64,000 nt of DNA from Methylacidiphilum kamchatkense Kam1 (GTDB lineage Bacteria > Verrucomicrobiota > Verrucomicrobiia > Methylacidiphilales > Methylacidiphilaceae): the NCBI RefSeq assembly GCF_007475525.1, contig NZ_CP037899.1:1178001-1242000 (forward strand). Direction: 5' to 3'. The translations under genes were made by a program, and so were the position numbers. Position 1 is the stretch's first letter; every line of letters starts with the position of its first letter. Below the pieces are notes generated by a model. It ran no database searches. It worked only from the letters and a program-made list of their open reading frames with translations, and had not been told where the DNA came from. Of this stretch, positions 19,365 to 29,008 are shown piece by piece.

Positions 19365-20828
19365 TTGAATATAGTGGCTGACAATTCTCTTGGCAAAACC
19401 AAAAGCATGTATCCTAAAGAGGAATGCGGCGTTTTTGCTATCTATGGTCATGTCAATTCGGCGGAATTAACCTATTATGGCTTATACGCTCTGCAACACC
19501 GTGGCCAAGAAAGTGCAGGAATAGCTAGCTTTGATCCTTGTCAGAACCATTTTCAAGTTTGCCGGGGCATGGGACTTGTTTCTCAAGTTTTTGACAGTCG
19601 TTCCTTAGCTTCTCTTCAAGGCACAATGGCCATTGGGCATGTTCGTTATTCGACAACAGGTTCCAGCACGCTTTTAAACGCTCAGCCTATTGTAGTTTCT
19701 TGTTCGAAGGGCGAACTGGCTTTAGCTCATAATGGCAATATTGTCAACGCGGTTTCGATTCGGCGAGAATTGGAAAACAAAGGTTCAATTTTTCAAACGA
19801 CTTCCGATTCTGAAGTTATTCTTCATCTTATGGCCCAACCGGCACAAGAAGACATTGTCGGTAGTTTTCTCAATGCCTTACAAAGAGTCAAAGGAGCCTT
19901 TTCCTGTGTTCTCATGACCACAAAAGGCATATTCGCAGCAAGAGATCCTTTAGGATTTCGCCCCCTATGCCTTGGAAAAATAGAGAACAGCTACGTTGTG
20001 TCTAGTGAAACTTGTGCATTCGATCTGATTCATGCCGAATACATTAGAGATATTGAGCCAGGAGAAGTGCTGTTTATTGGAGAAGATGGGCTAAAGTCCT
20101 ATTTTATAAATGGACAAACAACTAAGAAAGCCTTTTGTATTTTTGAATACGTTTATTTTGCGCGTCCTGACAGCAACATTGCTGGGCTTAATGTAAGCAA
20201 AGCCAGAATTCAGATGGGTAAAGAATTGGCTAAGCTCTATCCGGTTGATGCCGATATTGTTGTTCCGGTCCCTGATTCAGGAAATTATGCAGCTCTTGGC
20301 TATGCAGAACAGTCTGGTATTCCTTATTACCCCGCTTTTGTCCGGAACCATTATATTGGAAGAACCTTTATTCAACCCACACAGCTAATTCGGGATTTTA
20401 GTGTCCGAATAAAACTTAATCTCATTCAAGAAGCTATTAAAGGGAAAAGAGTGATAGTGGTAGACGATTCAATCGTCAGAGGTACAACCGCTCGAGCCAG
20501 AGTAGTTAACTTGAGGGAGGCTGGAGCCAAAGAAGTCCATATTCGAGTCAGCTGTCCTCCCCACCGCTATCCTTGTCACTACGGGATCGATTTTCCTAAT
20601 CCAAAAAGTCTTTTAGCTAATCAACTGGCAATTGAAGATATCTGTAAGTATCTTGGAGCAGACTCTCTTGGATATCTCTCTCACGAAGCTCTCATCAAAG
20701 CATGCTTAGAGGCGAACACAGAGTTTTGTACAGCCTGCTTTACAGGCAAATACCCAGTAGATTTTGATCCTGATTTCGATAAAATGATTCTAGAAAGAAG
20801 GTCTTTCTTTGAAAATGTTACTAAATAA
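19365..20828 (+). CDS. purF: Amidophosphoribosyltransferase
   Basis: PurF catalyses the first step of purine synthesis, PRPP plus glutamine to phosphoribosylamine. After a short propeptide comes the nucleophilic Cys in EECGVFAIYGH, then YGLYALQHRGQESAG, the glutaminase domain, and the PRPP-binding VVDDSIVRGTTARARV near residue 365. The start is uncertain: TTG at 19365 gives 487 residues, GTG at 19374 is possible, and ATG at 19407 would leave only a five-residue propeptide (MYPKE) before the Cys. None has a clear Shine-Dalgarno. It is followed 17 bases later by purM. Confidence 0.93.
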   Translation: MNIVADNSLGKTKSMYPKEECGVFAIYGHVNSAELTYYGLYALQHRGQESAGIASFDPCQNHFQVCRGMGLVSQVFDSRSLASLQGTMAIGHVRYSTTGSSTLLNAQPIVVSCSKGELALAHNGNIVNAVSIRRELENKGSIFQTTSDSEVILHLMAQPAQEDIVGSFLNALQRVKGAFSCVLMTTKGIFAARDPLGFRPLCLGKIENSYVVSSETCAFDLIHAEYIRDIEPGEVLFIGEDGLKSYFINGQTTKKAFCIFEYVYFARPDSNIAGLNVSKARIQMGKELAKLYPVDADIVVPVPDSGNYAALGYAEQSGIPYYPAFVRNHYIGRTFIQPTQLIRDFSVRIKLNLIQEAIKGKRVIVVDDSIVRGTTARARVVNLREAGAKEVHIRVSCPPHRYPCHYGIDFPNPKSLLANQLAIEDICKYLGADSLGYLSHEALIKACLEANTEFCTACFTGKYPVDFDPDFDKMILERRSFFENVTK

Positions 20829-20845
20829 TATTCAGTCTAGTTTCC

Positions 20846-21859
20846 ATGAATCTTTATTCTCAAGCAGGTGTGGATCTCAAAGCAGCCCAGGCTTTTAAAT
20901 CAACAATTCCAAAGTTAATAACCTCTACTCAAAGAGCTGAAGTTATTGGGAGTTTTGGTGGTTTTGGGGGTCTTTTTTCTGCAGCTTTTCCAACTTTCCA
21001 TCATCCAGTCCTTGTGTCAAGTATTGATGGGGTGGGAACAAAATTACTCATTGGCCAAATGGCCAATCGGTATGATGGTCTGGGTGAAGATCTTGTAAAC
21101 CATTGTGTTAATGATATCGCCACGCTTGGGGCTGAACCGCTCTTTTTTCTTGATTACATAGGATGTGGAAAGCTTGAACCATCAGTATTAATAAAAATAT
21201 TAGAAGGAATGGAAAGAGCCTGTAGGAATGCAAACTGTGCCTTGTTAGGTGGAGAAACGGCTCAAATGCCTGGGATCTACAAAGAAAAAGATTTTGACTT
21301 AGTAGGTGCCATTGTGGGAGTCGTTGAAAAAGAGCATATAATCGATGGAAAAATGATTTGTCCGGGAGATCTAATCATTGGTCTTCCCTCCTCTGGCTTA
21401 CATACCAATGGGTATTCTTTAGTCAGAAAACTTCTGTTTGCTGAAAAGCATTATAATCTTTGGGATACTCCTCCTGGTTTTTGCCGACCTCTTGTCGATG
21501 AACTATTAGAGGTGCATAAATCTTACCTTGAAGAGATTAGGCTCTTAAAAAAGCTTATACCCATTAAAGGTATTGCACATATCACTGGTGGTGGGTTTTT
21601 TGAAAATTTACCTAGAATACTTCCAGAGGGAGTGGATGCTATTATTTATGCAAATAGCTGGCCTATCCCTCCCATATTTTCTTTTTTAACAAGTCTTGGG
21701 GCTATGACGATCGAAGAACAGTACAGTATTTTTAATATGGGAATTGGGTTATGTCTTATTATTGGCCCTGAATCCAAAGAAGTATGTCTGAGTAATGTTG
21801 AAGGTTTTTTAATCGGACAAATAGTTTCAGGAACAAGGAAGGTAGAATTGAAAATATAA
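20846..21859 (+). CDS. purM: Phosphoribosylformylglycinamidine cyclo-ligase
   Basis: A 337-residue AIR synthetase of the purine pathway, in an operon with purF. It shows YSQAGVDLKAA at the start, the SSIDGVGTKLL substrate loop, HCVNDIATLGAEPLFFLDYIG, LLGGETAQMPG and LPSSGLHTNGYSLVRK, in the family order. Length and motifs are complete. Confidence 0.95.
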   Translation: MNLYSQAGVDLKAAQAFKSTIPKLITSTQRAEVIGSFGGFGGLFSAAFPTFHHPVLVSSIDGVGTKLLIGQMANRYDGLGEDLVNHCVNDIATLGAEPLFFLDYIGCGKLEPSVLIKILEGMERACRNANCALLGGETAQMPGIYKEKDFDLVGAIVGVVEKEHIIDGKMICPGDLIIGLPSSGLHTNGYSLVRKLLFAEKHYNLWDTPPGFCRPLVDELLEVHKSYLEEIRLLKKLIPIKGIAHITGGGFFENLPRILPEGVDAIIYANSWPIPPIFSFLTSLGAMTIEEQYSIFNMGIGLCLIIGPESKEVCLSNVEGFLIGQIVSGTRKVELKI

Positions 21860-21878
21860 CTGGTTAGGGGTTAGCTCT

Positions 21879-21904
21879 AAATAAGCATGTATGCTTATTT
21901 TTTT
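21879..21904 (+). terminator. Rho-independent terminator of purF-purM
   Basis: AATAAGCAT followed by ATGCTTATT with only two bases between the arms, then a run of T, placed 20 bases after the purM stop. The outer part of the stem is likely to form the working hairpin. Confidence 0.7.
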
Positions 21905-22053
21905 AGCAATTTTTTGAAGCTCAACTAAATAAAATGGTAAAGATTGCAAGAAGGAGATGAGGATTTAAAAATCTAAAAGGTTAGCTGCTAGTTATGCAAC
22001 AGGGTATTATTTCCTACCTCCTTATCCAGCAGGCTTAGATAGATTTCAACCTT

Positions 22054-22165
22054 CTCCTACTCCCTTTTCATCTTTTCTTCTTATAAAATCGGTCAAACTC
22101 TTCCTTGCTTTCTTGAAGACTATCTGATTGATAACCCCTTCTTACAATCCCAACCAAAGATAGAT
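22054..22165 (+). pseudogene. Possible relic resembling the sigma-54 N-terminus
   Basis: Within the 376-base gap between purM and tmRNA, one frame reads TPFSSFLLIKSVKLFLAF and the next reads LEDYLIDNPFLQ. Joined, they resemble the activator-binding region of RpoN (TP...LK.L......LE..L..NPFLE). It has stops on both sides and no start. This is a weak, short similarity that I can only suggest. Confidence 0.2.
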
Positions 22166-22235
22166 TAGGTTCTTTTGAAACAATGGATAAGAGAAAACAA
22201 AGAAGCTAAGAATTTTTCTAAAGAAGAATAAAAAT

Positions 22236-22611
22236 GGTGGAGGCGGAGGGAGTCGAACCCTCGTCTTCTCGGGAACTTGAAAATTGTCCTACAAGTTTAG
22301 TGGTTTTTCAATTAACCGTTGTAGGACCAAGGAACCACGAACCCATTTTCCTACAACGTGAACCTTTTTTAATCGCGTTGAATAACAGGTTCCAATTATT
22401 CAACGCTTTCCGGCTGATTGACACGCCCTTTTCCACTCCGCCGGAGAAAGTGGAAAAAGACGCTTGCTACTATGTATTAAGCAGCAAGAGCCAATTCTTC
22501 GTTGGCATTTATAAATTAAAGCAGGTTTTTTTACGAGGCCAACCTACTTAAAGCCCTCGACTTGCACAATTTCCAAGTTCGAACCGGAGAATCGATTACC
22601 GGTACGCCCCC
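22236..22611 (-). ncRNA. ssrA: Transfer-messenger RNA (tmRNA)
   Basis: On the minus strand the 5' end GGGGGCG pairs with the 3' CGCCTCC before ACCA, forming the alanine-type acceptor stem, and a T-arm GAGGGTTCGACTCCCTC precedes the end. The tag reading frame lies at 22477-22506 (minus strand) and encodes ANEELALAA followed by TAA, a standard proteolysis tag. The length of about 376 nt fits one-piece tmRNA. An open reading frame on the opposite strand over the same bases (22234-22551) is spurious. Confidence 0.96.
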
Positions 22612-22617
22612 ATATGC

Positions 22618-22645
22618 AATATATCAAAAGAGAGAAAAAATACAA
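22618..22645 (-). promoter_or_regulatory. Candidate sigma-70 promoter of tmRNA
   Basis: On the minus strand TTGTAT (22645-22640), a 16-base spacer and TATATT (22623-22618) end 6 bases before the mature 5' end. The rest of the gap up to 22974 is AT-rich and shows nothing else. Confidence 0.45.
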
Positions 22646-22974
22646 TTAGATTTAATCAAAAATATTTAATATACTATTTAATTTTTTTCTACTATTTTTT
22701 CCTCTGCTTTTCAAACTTAATATATGTTTACCATTCTAGGTTAGGTACCCCTTATACTGAAGCTTAAAAACACCAATGATCTCATCAAGGTCGTTAGTTT
22801 TATTAAGCATTTTTTCTCGGTACTCTTTGCATTAGGAAATTTAAATGGTTCTTTCGATTGCATAGGAGAAAAGTCTTCCTTCTGATTCTTTTCTAGTTTT
22901 AAGTTATAGAGCCACAATGCTGTTTTTTTGCAATTTCATTTTCCATTTTTTGCTTATGGAGATAAGTTAAAAAC

Positions 22975-23130
22975 ATGGTTGGTAATCCCAAATGGCCTCC
23001 ACAGGGAGACGACAATGATAAAAACATCATACGGCAACTTCTTTATCTATTCGCTCTTTTCTTCTTTCTTGCTTTGCTCAGAGTAGTAATGGGGATGATG
23101 ATTGGTTTACGGTTTTGGATCGGCGGATGA
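22975..23130 (+). CDS. Small single-span membrane protein (51 aa)
   Basis: An ATG at 22975 opens 51 codons. The N-terminal third is polar with Pro, Asp and Lys (MVGNPKWPPQGDDNDKN); residues about 18-46 are a continuous hydrophobic span with FALFFFLALL, ending in RFWIGG. GGAGATAAG lies about 10 bases upstream. The clear polar/hydrophobic split supports a real gene. The family is unknown. A perfect inverted repeat follows 26 bases after the stop. Confidence 0.5.
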   Translation: MVGNPKWPPQGDDNDKNIIRQLLYLFALFFFLALLRVVMGMMIGLRFWIGG

Positions 23131-23156
23131 AAAGAGAATATAAAGATGTACTTCTA

Positions 23157-23192
23157 TCCTAAAGGAAAAAACTTTTCCTTTTTCCTTTAGGA
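23157..23192. terminator. 14-bp perfect inverted repeat, probable transcript end
   Basis: TCCTAAAGGAAAAA (23157-23170) and TTTTTCCTTTAGGA (23179-23192) are perfect complements around an 8-base loop. It follows the small membrane protein gene and could end its transcript. There is no T-run after it, but the 3' arm itself contains T5. Confidence 0.5.
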
Positions 23193-23351
23193 ATGAATAA
23201 AGAAGTTAAGAATAATGACTAACATTCGTCAGAAAATCTCCCTATCCTTACTCTTAAAATCCCCCAAAACAGAATTATCCACAAACTGATCGAGAAATAG
23301 CTTTTATAAAATACGTTTTGTCTGTAAAATATGACATCAAACTGAAATTCT

Positions 23352-23936
23352 ATGTCTATTCCTCGTTCCGAAAGCCAAACGAAGAGCTTTGATGAAGATC
23401 CACCGAAGGCGTGTTGTTGCAAGAAAAGAGCTGGTACTACAATTGATAAAATTCATGTATGTCCTGAGCGTGTAGATTTTATATTTCCAGAGGTCATATT
23501 TCCTTCTGAAAGAGTGTTTAAAATTGCTGGGGAAGAGCTTCTTAGAAAACTAGTTTTAAGGCATCATGAAAATTTGCTAAAAAGCCAAATTTTCTATCTT
23601 TTTCCAACCGATAAAGCTGGGATGGAAAAATTGGTGAAACGTTCAGCTGATTTTGTGGTAGAGATGTGTGGAGGACCATCATATTATACTGCCTCTAGGG
23701 GAGAGCCAAGGATGCGCTCCCGTCATTTTTCAGTAACCATAGACGAAAAAGCAAGAGAAGTATGGCTTGCTTGCTATAAGTACGCACTCAAAGAAGTTAA
23801 TTTTCCTTTCTCAGTTCTCGAAGAATTCTGGCAATGGATCGAATCTTTTTCTATTCGCATCATCAATAGAAGAACCACTCTTGAACCTCCCCGTCGCATT
23901 CCCTTTGCAGAGATTAAAAATTTCTTTATTTCCTAA
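23352..23936 (+). CDS. Group II truncated haemoglobin-like protein
   Basis: A 194-residue protein whose middle (about residues 58-150) fits a group II 2/2 haemoglobin: CGGPSYYTASRGEPRMRSRHFSVTI carries the proximal His, and EVWLACYKYAL carries the Trp at G8. The usual B10 Tyr is apparently His (RHHENLL aligned to FYD). An unusual N-terminal tail of about 50 residues contains CCCKK, and there is a C-terminal extension after residue 160. Such proteins bind O2 or NO or detoxify peroxide; methanotrophic Verrucomicrobia are known for several thermostable globins. It stands alone; the next gene is on the other strand. Confidence 0.75.
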   Translation: MSIPRSESQTKSFDEDPPKACCCKKRAGTTIDKIHVCPERVDFIFPEVIFPSERVFKIAGEELLRKLVLRHHENLLKSQIFYLFPTDKAGMEKLVKRSADFVVEMCGGPSYYTASRGEPRMRSRHFSVTIDEKAREVWLACYKYALKEVNFPFSVLEEFWQWIESFSIRIINRRTTLEPPRRIPFAEIKNFFIS

Positions 23937-24003
23937 TTGCTTCTGGAAGGATCTGTCTTTAATTCCATTGATAGATATAGATTAATTTAATTAATCTATA
24001 TCA

Positions 24004-24624
24004 TTATTCAGTAATATTGACTTCCCAACTATTAATATCCAAAAACTTTTCCCAAGATTCATCAATGGGAAACTTCCCGGCAATAAAGAGTGGACGCCAT
24101 TTAGGCTTTTTCGGCTTCTTAAGTAATTTCATTCCAGCTTCTTGAGGCGTTCTATTCCCTTTTTTGCTATTGCATCGAATACAGGAACAAACCACATTCT
24201 CCCAAGTTGTTTTTCCGCCCCGCTCTCTAGGGATCACATGGTCTAAATTTAGATAAGAGGGGTCAAATTTTCCCCCGCAATACTGACAAAGATACCCATC
24301 TCTCTCAAAAACATTATGCCTAGTAAATTTAACTTCCTTCATTGGAACTTTTTCAAAAAGGAGCAGTAAAATAACTTTTGGTACTCTGATTTTAAAAGAA
24401 ACCGTATGAACTACATCGCTCCCATGGTATGCTTGAGAATGTTCTTTCCATTCAAAAAAATCCAAGGTATAAAAATCATCTTTGTTTTTATGGACCACGT
24501 AAGCATGTCCACAATAAAGAAGATTAAAAGCCCTCCGAGCTGTGCACCAATTAACGGCTTGCCACAGCCTGTTAAGAATAAGAACACTAGAATTCAAAAT
24601 GTCCCTTGAACTTTGTTGCAACAA
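24004..24624 (-). CDS. HNH endonuclease family protein
   Basis: A 206-residue protein with an HNH domain in its second half: CQYCGGKF, LDHVIPRERGGKTTWENVV and CIRCNSKKGNRTPQEA, giving two zinc CxxC pairs and the catalytic His-Asn-His elements. The first 90 residues match the stand-alone HNH proteins common in bacteria (SSVLILNRLWQAVNW...ARRAFNLLYCG). It probably nicks or cuts DNA in repair or as a housekeeping nuclease; nothing nearby suggests restriction or a mobile element. Confidence 0.85.
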   Translation of the reverse strand: MLQQSSRDILNSSVLILNRLWQAVNWCTARRAFNLLYCGHAYVVHKNKDDFYTLDFFEWKEHSQAYHGSDVVHTVSFKIRVPKVILLLLFEKVPMKEVKFTRHNVFERDGYLCQYCGGKFDPSYLNLDHVIPRERGGKTTWENVVCSCIRCNSKKGNRTPQEAGMKLLKKPKKPKWRPLFIAGKFPIDESWEKFLDINSWEVNITE

Positions 24625-24872
24625 TCCAATGTGTAATTTGTGAATGTATTGGTGTCAAGAATCCTTTTTGTTCATTAAAAGAAGAATTATTCCAAAATGC
24701 CCTCCCTATTTTTCTACTTGCCTAAGATTTCCAAAAACAATAAATATTATAATAATTTTGATAAAAAAATATTAATCTTTTTAATGATCCTACAAAGGCT
24801 ATTCTTGAATCCCATTTTTTTGGAGTGTAAAAAATAATCCAATAATGTAAATGCTTGTTTCATTACCTCTCA

Positions 24873-27676
24873 ATGAAAAAAAACTTAGAAAATTTTCTGG
24901 CATGGCTTTTGCACAAAACCTGCCTGCATTGCCGAATAGTTATTCTATTATTTCTTGGTCTGACAGGATTATCCATATGGATTCTTTCTACGCAATTTAA
25001 AGTCATCAACGACACCAATGCCTTGATTCGAAAAGATTCGCCCATTCATAAGTATTATTTGGAATATCGGAAGGAATTTGGCGTTGCGGAAGATTATGTC
25101 GTAGTGATTCATGGGGATGATCCCGAGGCAAATAAAAAAGCTGCTTTAGAAGTTGGGAAAAAGCTTAGAGAACTTGCTCCCCTAGTGCAAAATGTAAGAG
25201 ATAGACTCGATCTTTCAAAACTAGAAACCCATCTTTTGCTTTATCTTTCGCTCGATGATCTTAAAAAAATCGATTCCGAAATTGACGGTTACGTCAAAGC
25301 CCTTAAAGAACAACCTGAAATAAAACTCGATCTGAACACTATTTTAAACCAGGCAAATGAAAAATTCCAAGAATCTTATCTCCGAAAACACGAAAACTGG
25401 AAAGAATTTATTCCTTTTATCGACCGGTTTATTTCTATTTTGAACCAGCTAGCTGACCAGCTTGAGCAAAAGCCAAATTATCAAGTAAAGGTCCAGAAAT
25501 CTTCGCTCCAGCTTCAGGACAAAGACATGTCTAATCTTAGAGTTGAAGACATTCGATCTATTCTAGAAGATCATGAATTTCTTTCTTTCGAGGATGGCAA
25601 ACTAGTCCTTGTGACTGCTTCTCCAGGCAAAGGGGCAAGCGATGGGCAAAAAAGAACGGAAACGATAAAAAAAATCCGAGAAATTATTGCTGATATTGGA
25701 ATGGAGTACCCTTCCCTATCGATCGGGCTGACTGGAGAGCCGGTACTTGAAGATGACCAGTTACAGGAAAGTTCGAAAGATAGCCTAAATTCGGCTCTTC
25801 TAGCTTTTAGCCTTGTTAGTTTGCTTTTTTTTATCAGCTATCGTGAAATCCTTCGCCCTGCTATCGGTTTGATTGTTCTGGCAATGGCTTTGTGCTGGTC
25901 TCTGGCTTTTCCCATGGTAACCATTGGTCATCTGAACATTATTTCTGAAGCTTTCGTAGCCATGGTAATAGGAATGGGAATCGATTTTAGTATTCAATAC
26001 ATGAGTAGATATGAAGAAGAAATTTCTGGAGGAAAAACTATCCTAGAGGCTCTTAAAACGACTTCCAAACACACAGGAGCCGCAATCTTTACAGGGGATG
26101 TACGACAGCTATTGCTTTCTTTACAATGTGTTTTAACGATTTTATTGGTTTACAGGAGTTCGGGATAGTTGCGGGATTTGGTATTCTCTTTTGCCTTTTA
26201 AGCAGCCTAACCCTTCTGCCAGCTATGTATTACTGGATCGATTCTAAAATAGGGCTTAACAGAATCCGACAGTCTACGATTAAAACCACCTGGACAACGC
26301 CCCAATGGTTTAATACCATTTTGTTTTTCTCTCCAAGAGGCACTTTGACGCTAGCCTCACTGGCTACTATTTTCTTTGCGTTTATGATTCCAAAAGTGGG
26401 ATTTGACTACAATCTGTTGAATCTACAAAATCAAAATCTCGATTGTGTCCAACGAGAACTAGAGCTACTTAACTCCCCTTCTCGCGGGATGATTTCAGCC
26501 TTATCTGTCGCCGATAACGAAGAAGAAGCAAAAAAAAGAGCCAAGGCTTTTGAGGCTTTACCTTCTGTTGCCGAAGTCCGTACGTTGACAACTATTTTTC
26601 CCGAGCAACAAGAAGAAAAACTTCAAATTATCAGAGACATTGTCAATAAGCTTAAGGATGTTCCTTTAGACTCCTCGAAAAAAGAAGTCAACGCTGATAG
26701 ACTGAAAAAGGATATCGACGATCTTCTCCAGAAGTCTGAAGAGGGCTACAAAACAGCACAAAAGTTCGTCTCGATTGCTCCACAGGCAAAAGAAGCGGTG
26801 GATATTTTTTCAAAACTCATCCCTGCACTAAGCCGTATTCAAAAGCAAATGAATAAGCTTCCAAGAACTGAATTAAACAAGCGGCTTAGTAGAGCTCAAT
26901 TTGAAATCTTCGGTACCATGGAAAGTGGGCTGCTCTGGTTAAGATCACAAGACATTTCTAGAGGAGTTACCAAAGAAGACCTTCCGAAAGAGGTTCTGGA
27001 ACGATTCCTTTCTCCTCACGGGAAAATTCTCATTGAAATTATTCCTAAAGAAAATGTATGGGAAAGGAAAGCTGATGTGCAATTCGTTAACGATATTCGT
27101 AAAGTTGATCCAAAAGTTACTGGAACTCCTGTTCAAAATTATGAGTATATAGAACTGTTAAGAAAGAGTTATACGGAAGCTGCTCAATGGGCATTCGTAG
27201 CTATCGTTATCCTTATTGTCTTGAGGTTTCAAAATCTCCTCTATTCTATTCTAGCTCTTTTTCCCCTCGTATTAGCTGCTATATGGACCTTGGGATGGAT
27301 GGGTTTTTTTAACATTCCCTTTAATCCAGCCAACATTATTACCTTGCCTCTGGCTATCGGAGCAGGCGTAGCTTATGGGATCTATACAGTGGATAGGTAT
27401 AGTGAAGATGGGAATGCCCAACTTTTTTCTACAAGTACAGGCAAAGCCATTCTCGTTTCCGGTCTCACAGCTGTCATCGGGTTTGCTTCTCTACTCATAA
27501 GCTCGTATCAAGGACTATACAGTTTAGGCTTGGTTATGACGATAGCTATTAGCTTTTGCTTAATTACAAGCCTGATTATCCTGCCACAGGTGTTTTATTT
27601 GATGAGTAACAAGAAAAAAAAAGATAACGAGCTGACGATCGATCTTCCTGCAGAAGAAACCCTTGCGAATAAATAA
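24873..27676 (+). CDS. MMPL/RND-family exporter (HpnN-like), frameshifted
   Basis: The N-terminal half has a membrane span, a large periplasmic loop (VINDTNALIRKDSPIHK) and a first sterol-sensing-like membrane block (VAMVIGMGIDFSIQYMSRYEE). It is followed in another frame by the second block and second loop, ending with LPLAIGAGVAYGIYTVDRY. The break is at a G4 tract (26094-26097); one extra G restores TGGCTTAIAFFTMCFNDFIGLQEFG, the family signature, and a 934-residue protein. The ATG at 24873 is preferred over TTG at 24855. Similar proteins (HpnN) move hopanoids to the outer membrane; the substrate here is inferred. Confidence 0.75.
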
Positions 27677-27699
27677 ATTTTTTGAAAATAAAGAATTTT

Positions 27700-28359
27700 C
27701 TAGTAAGGACTAAATGCTTTTTCTGATACCAAAAGAAAGGGTGGCGGGTCAGCTTTTTTATAACTTTTGGGCTGTTTAAGCCTTCTACCTATCCTTTTAT
27801 CCTCCGTCTGCGTCCTAGCAATCACTATTGGAGTCCCGATGTCAACCAATTGGTATAGCTTTTCAGCTTCTTTCCATTCAAGCCGAATACAGCCATGACT
27901 TCTTGGCACAGGCCATACATAGCCTTGATGAATGTAGTAACCAGGTAAAAATTCTACGGCATAGGGCATTGGATAGCCAACGTATTTCCAGCCTTCTCCA
28001 GGTCGACCTGAAATATCTGATGGAATATATTTCCCATCTTTAACCCAAAATCCGTAACTGGAAGACCTTTTCCTTTGTTGCTTATCTAGCACTTTGAAAT
28101 GGCCAGTTGGAGTCGTATCTCCTTTACCTGTGCATACATGAGTGGCAAGAACAATTTTTCCACCTTTCACAATATAAAGCGCTTGATTATTCAAAGAAAT
28201 TTTGACGACTGTTTGCCCGGGATACCCTTTTTGAACATTTTCTTCCTTGCCAAAAAGATCCAAAAAGTCGTTTAAAGAAATGGCTTTCATAGGACCAGAG
28301 CAAAAAGGAAAGAATAGTGAAAAAAAGAGAATCAAAAATCGCATCATATCGAAAAACAA
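27700..28359 (-). CDS. L,D-transpeptidase (YkuD domain)
   Basis: The 219-residue protein has an N-terminal signal sequence (hydrophobic, residues 7-30) and a YkuD catalytic domain with the HQGYVWPVPRSHGCIRL motif containing the active-site Cys. It also carries the typical start of the domain VVKISLNNQALYIVKGG. Such enzymes make 3-3 cross-links or attach proteins to peptidoglycan in the periplasm. It converges on the RND exporter with a 23-base gap. Confidence 0.9.
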   Translation of the reverse strand: MFFDMMRFLILFFSLFFPFCSGPMKAISLNDFLDLFGKEENVQKGYPGQTVVKISLNNQALYIVKGGKIVLATHVCTGKGDTTPTGHFKVLDKQQRKRSSSYGFWVKDGKYIPSDISGRPGEGWKYVGYPMPYAVEFLPGYYIHQGYVWPVPRSHGCIRLEWKEAEKLYQLVDIGTPIVIARTQTEDKRIGRRLKQPKSYKKADPPPFLLVSEKAFSPY

Positions 28360-28441
28360 AGGAAGAGCGATAGATATCGTATCCTACTGGATACATTCCA
28401 ATATCAAGAACCTTTTGGCAAAAGAAAAACAAACCTTCTAT

Positions 28442-28789
28442 TCAAGAAACCAATCTAAAAATATAGGGATAATTATAAGTTTTCCCTTTGGATACAGCGA
28501 TTGAGGCTGAAATCATCGTCCAAATTACAAAGATCCCTAAAAAAAATATAAGAAGATAACCGATCAACACAGAAAAGAGGAACAGACAAATCAAAAAATA
28601 AACAGTAAAGCTGATCTGTGCATTCAAGGCTTCTCTAGCCTGCATTTTAACGAAGGGATCTTTGGCGAGCAAAAAAATGGTAAGTGGCACTAAGATTTGT
28701 CCAATCGCAAAAAAATACCCAATCAAAGGAGCTAAGTGCGCCAAAAGGGCAAGGTTTTTGCTTTCTGATGAAATCATCTCTGTAAACAA
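28442..28789 (-). CDS. DUF4870-family membrane protein
   Basis: A 115-residue protein with three hydrophobic segments and the DUF4870/Tic20-like pattern LALLAHLAPLIGYF...LLAKDPFVKMQAREALNAQISF. Function is unknown. It is upstream of the L,D-transpeptidase gene on the same strand, 82 bases away. Confidence 0.8.
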   Translation of the reverse strand: MFTEMISSESKNLALLAHLAPLIGYFFAIGQILVPLTIFLLAKDPFVKMQAREALNAQISFTVYFLICLFLFSVLIGYLLIFFLGIFVIWTMISASIAVSKGKTYNYPYIFRLVS

Positions 28790-29008
28790 TTGGGACGATT
28801 TGAGCTGTTTTTCAAATGTTTTTTCTGAGATAGCAGCCTGTTTGTAAACAGCTATGATCTGTCTATAAGTTCGATGCCGCTTAATAAAAAGAATACAACT
28901 GACTCAAATGGCCCCTTTGGGATAGGCTTCCATTCCTTTCTATTAGGAGTATCCACAACCCAGTCAGCAGCTTTCTCCACTCTTCTTCAATAGCTTCATG
29001 AGAATGAT

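Noticed and set aside
22234-22551. 105-codon plus-strand open reading frame
   Set aside because: It is antisense to tmRNA; the bases are explained by acceptor stem, T-arm and tag of ssrA.
26094-26097. Programmed ribosomal frameshift in the RND exporter gene
   Set aside because: A G4 run lacks slippery-heptamer context, and six other genes show the same one-base loss in unrelated homopolymers, so base-calling error is simpler.
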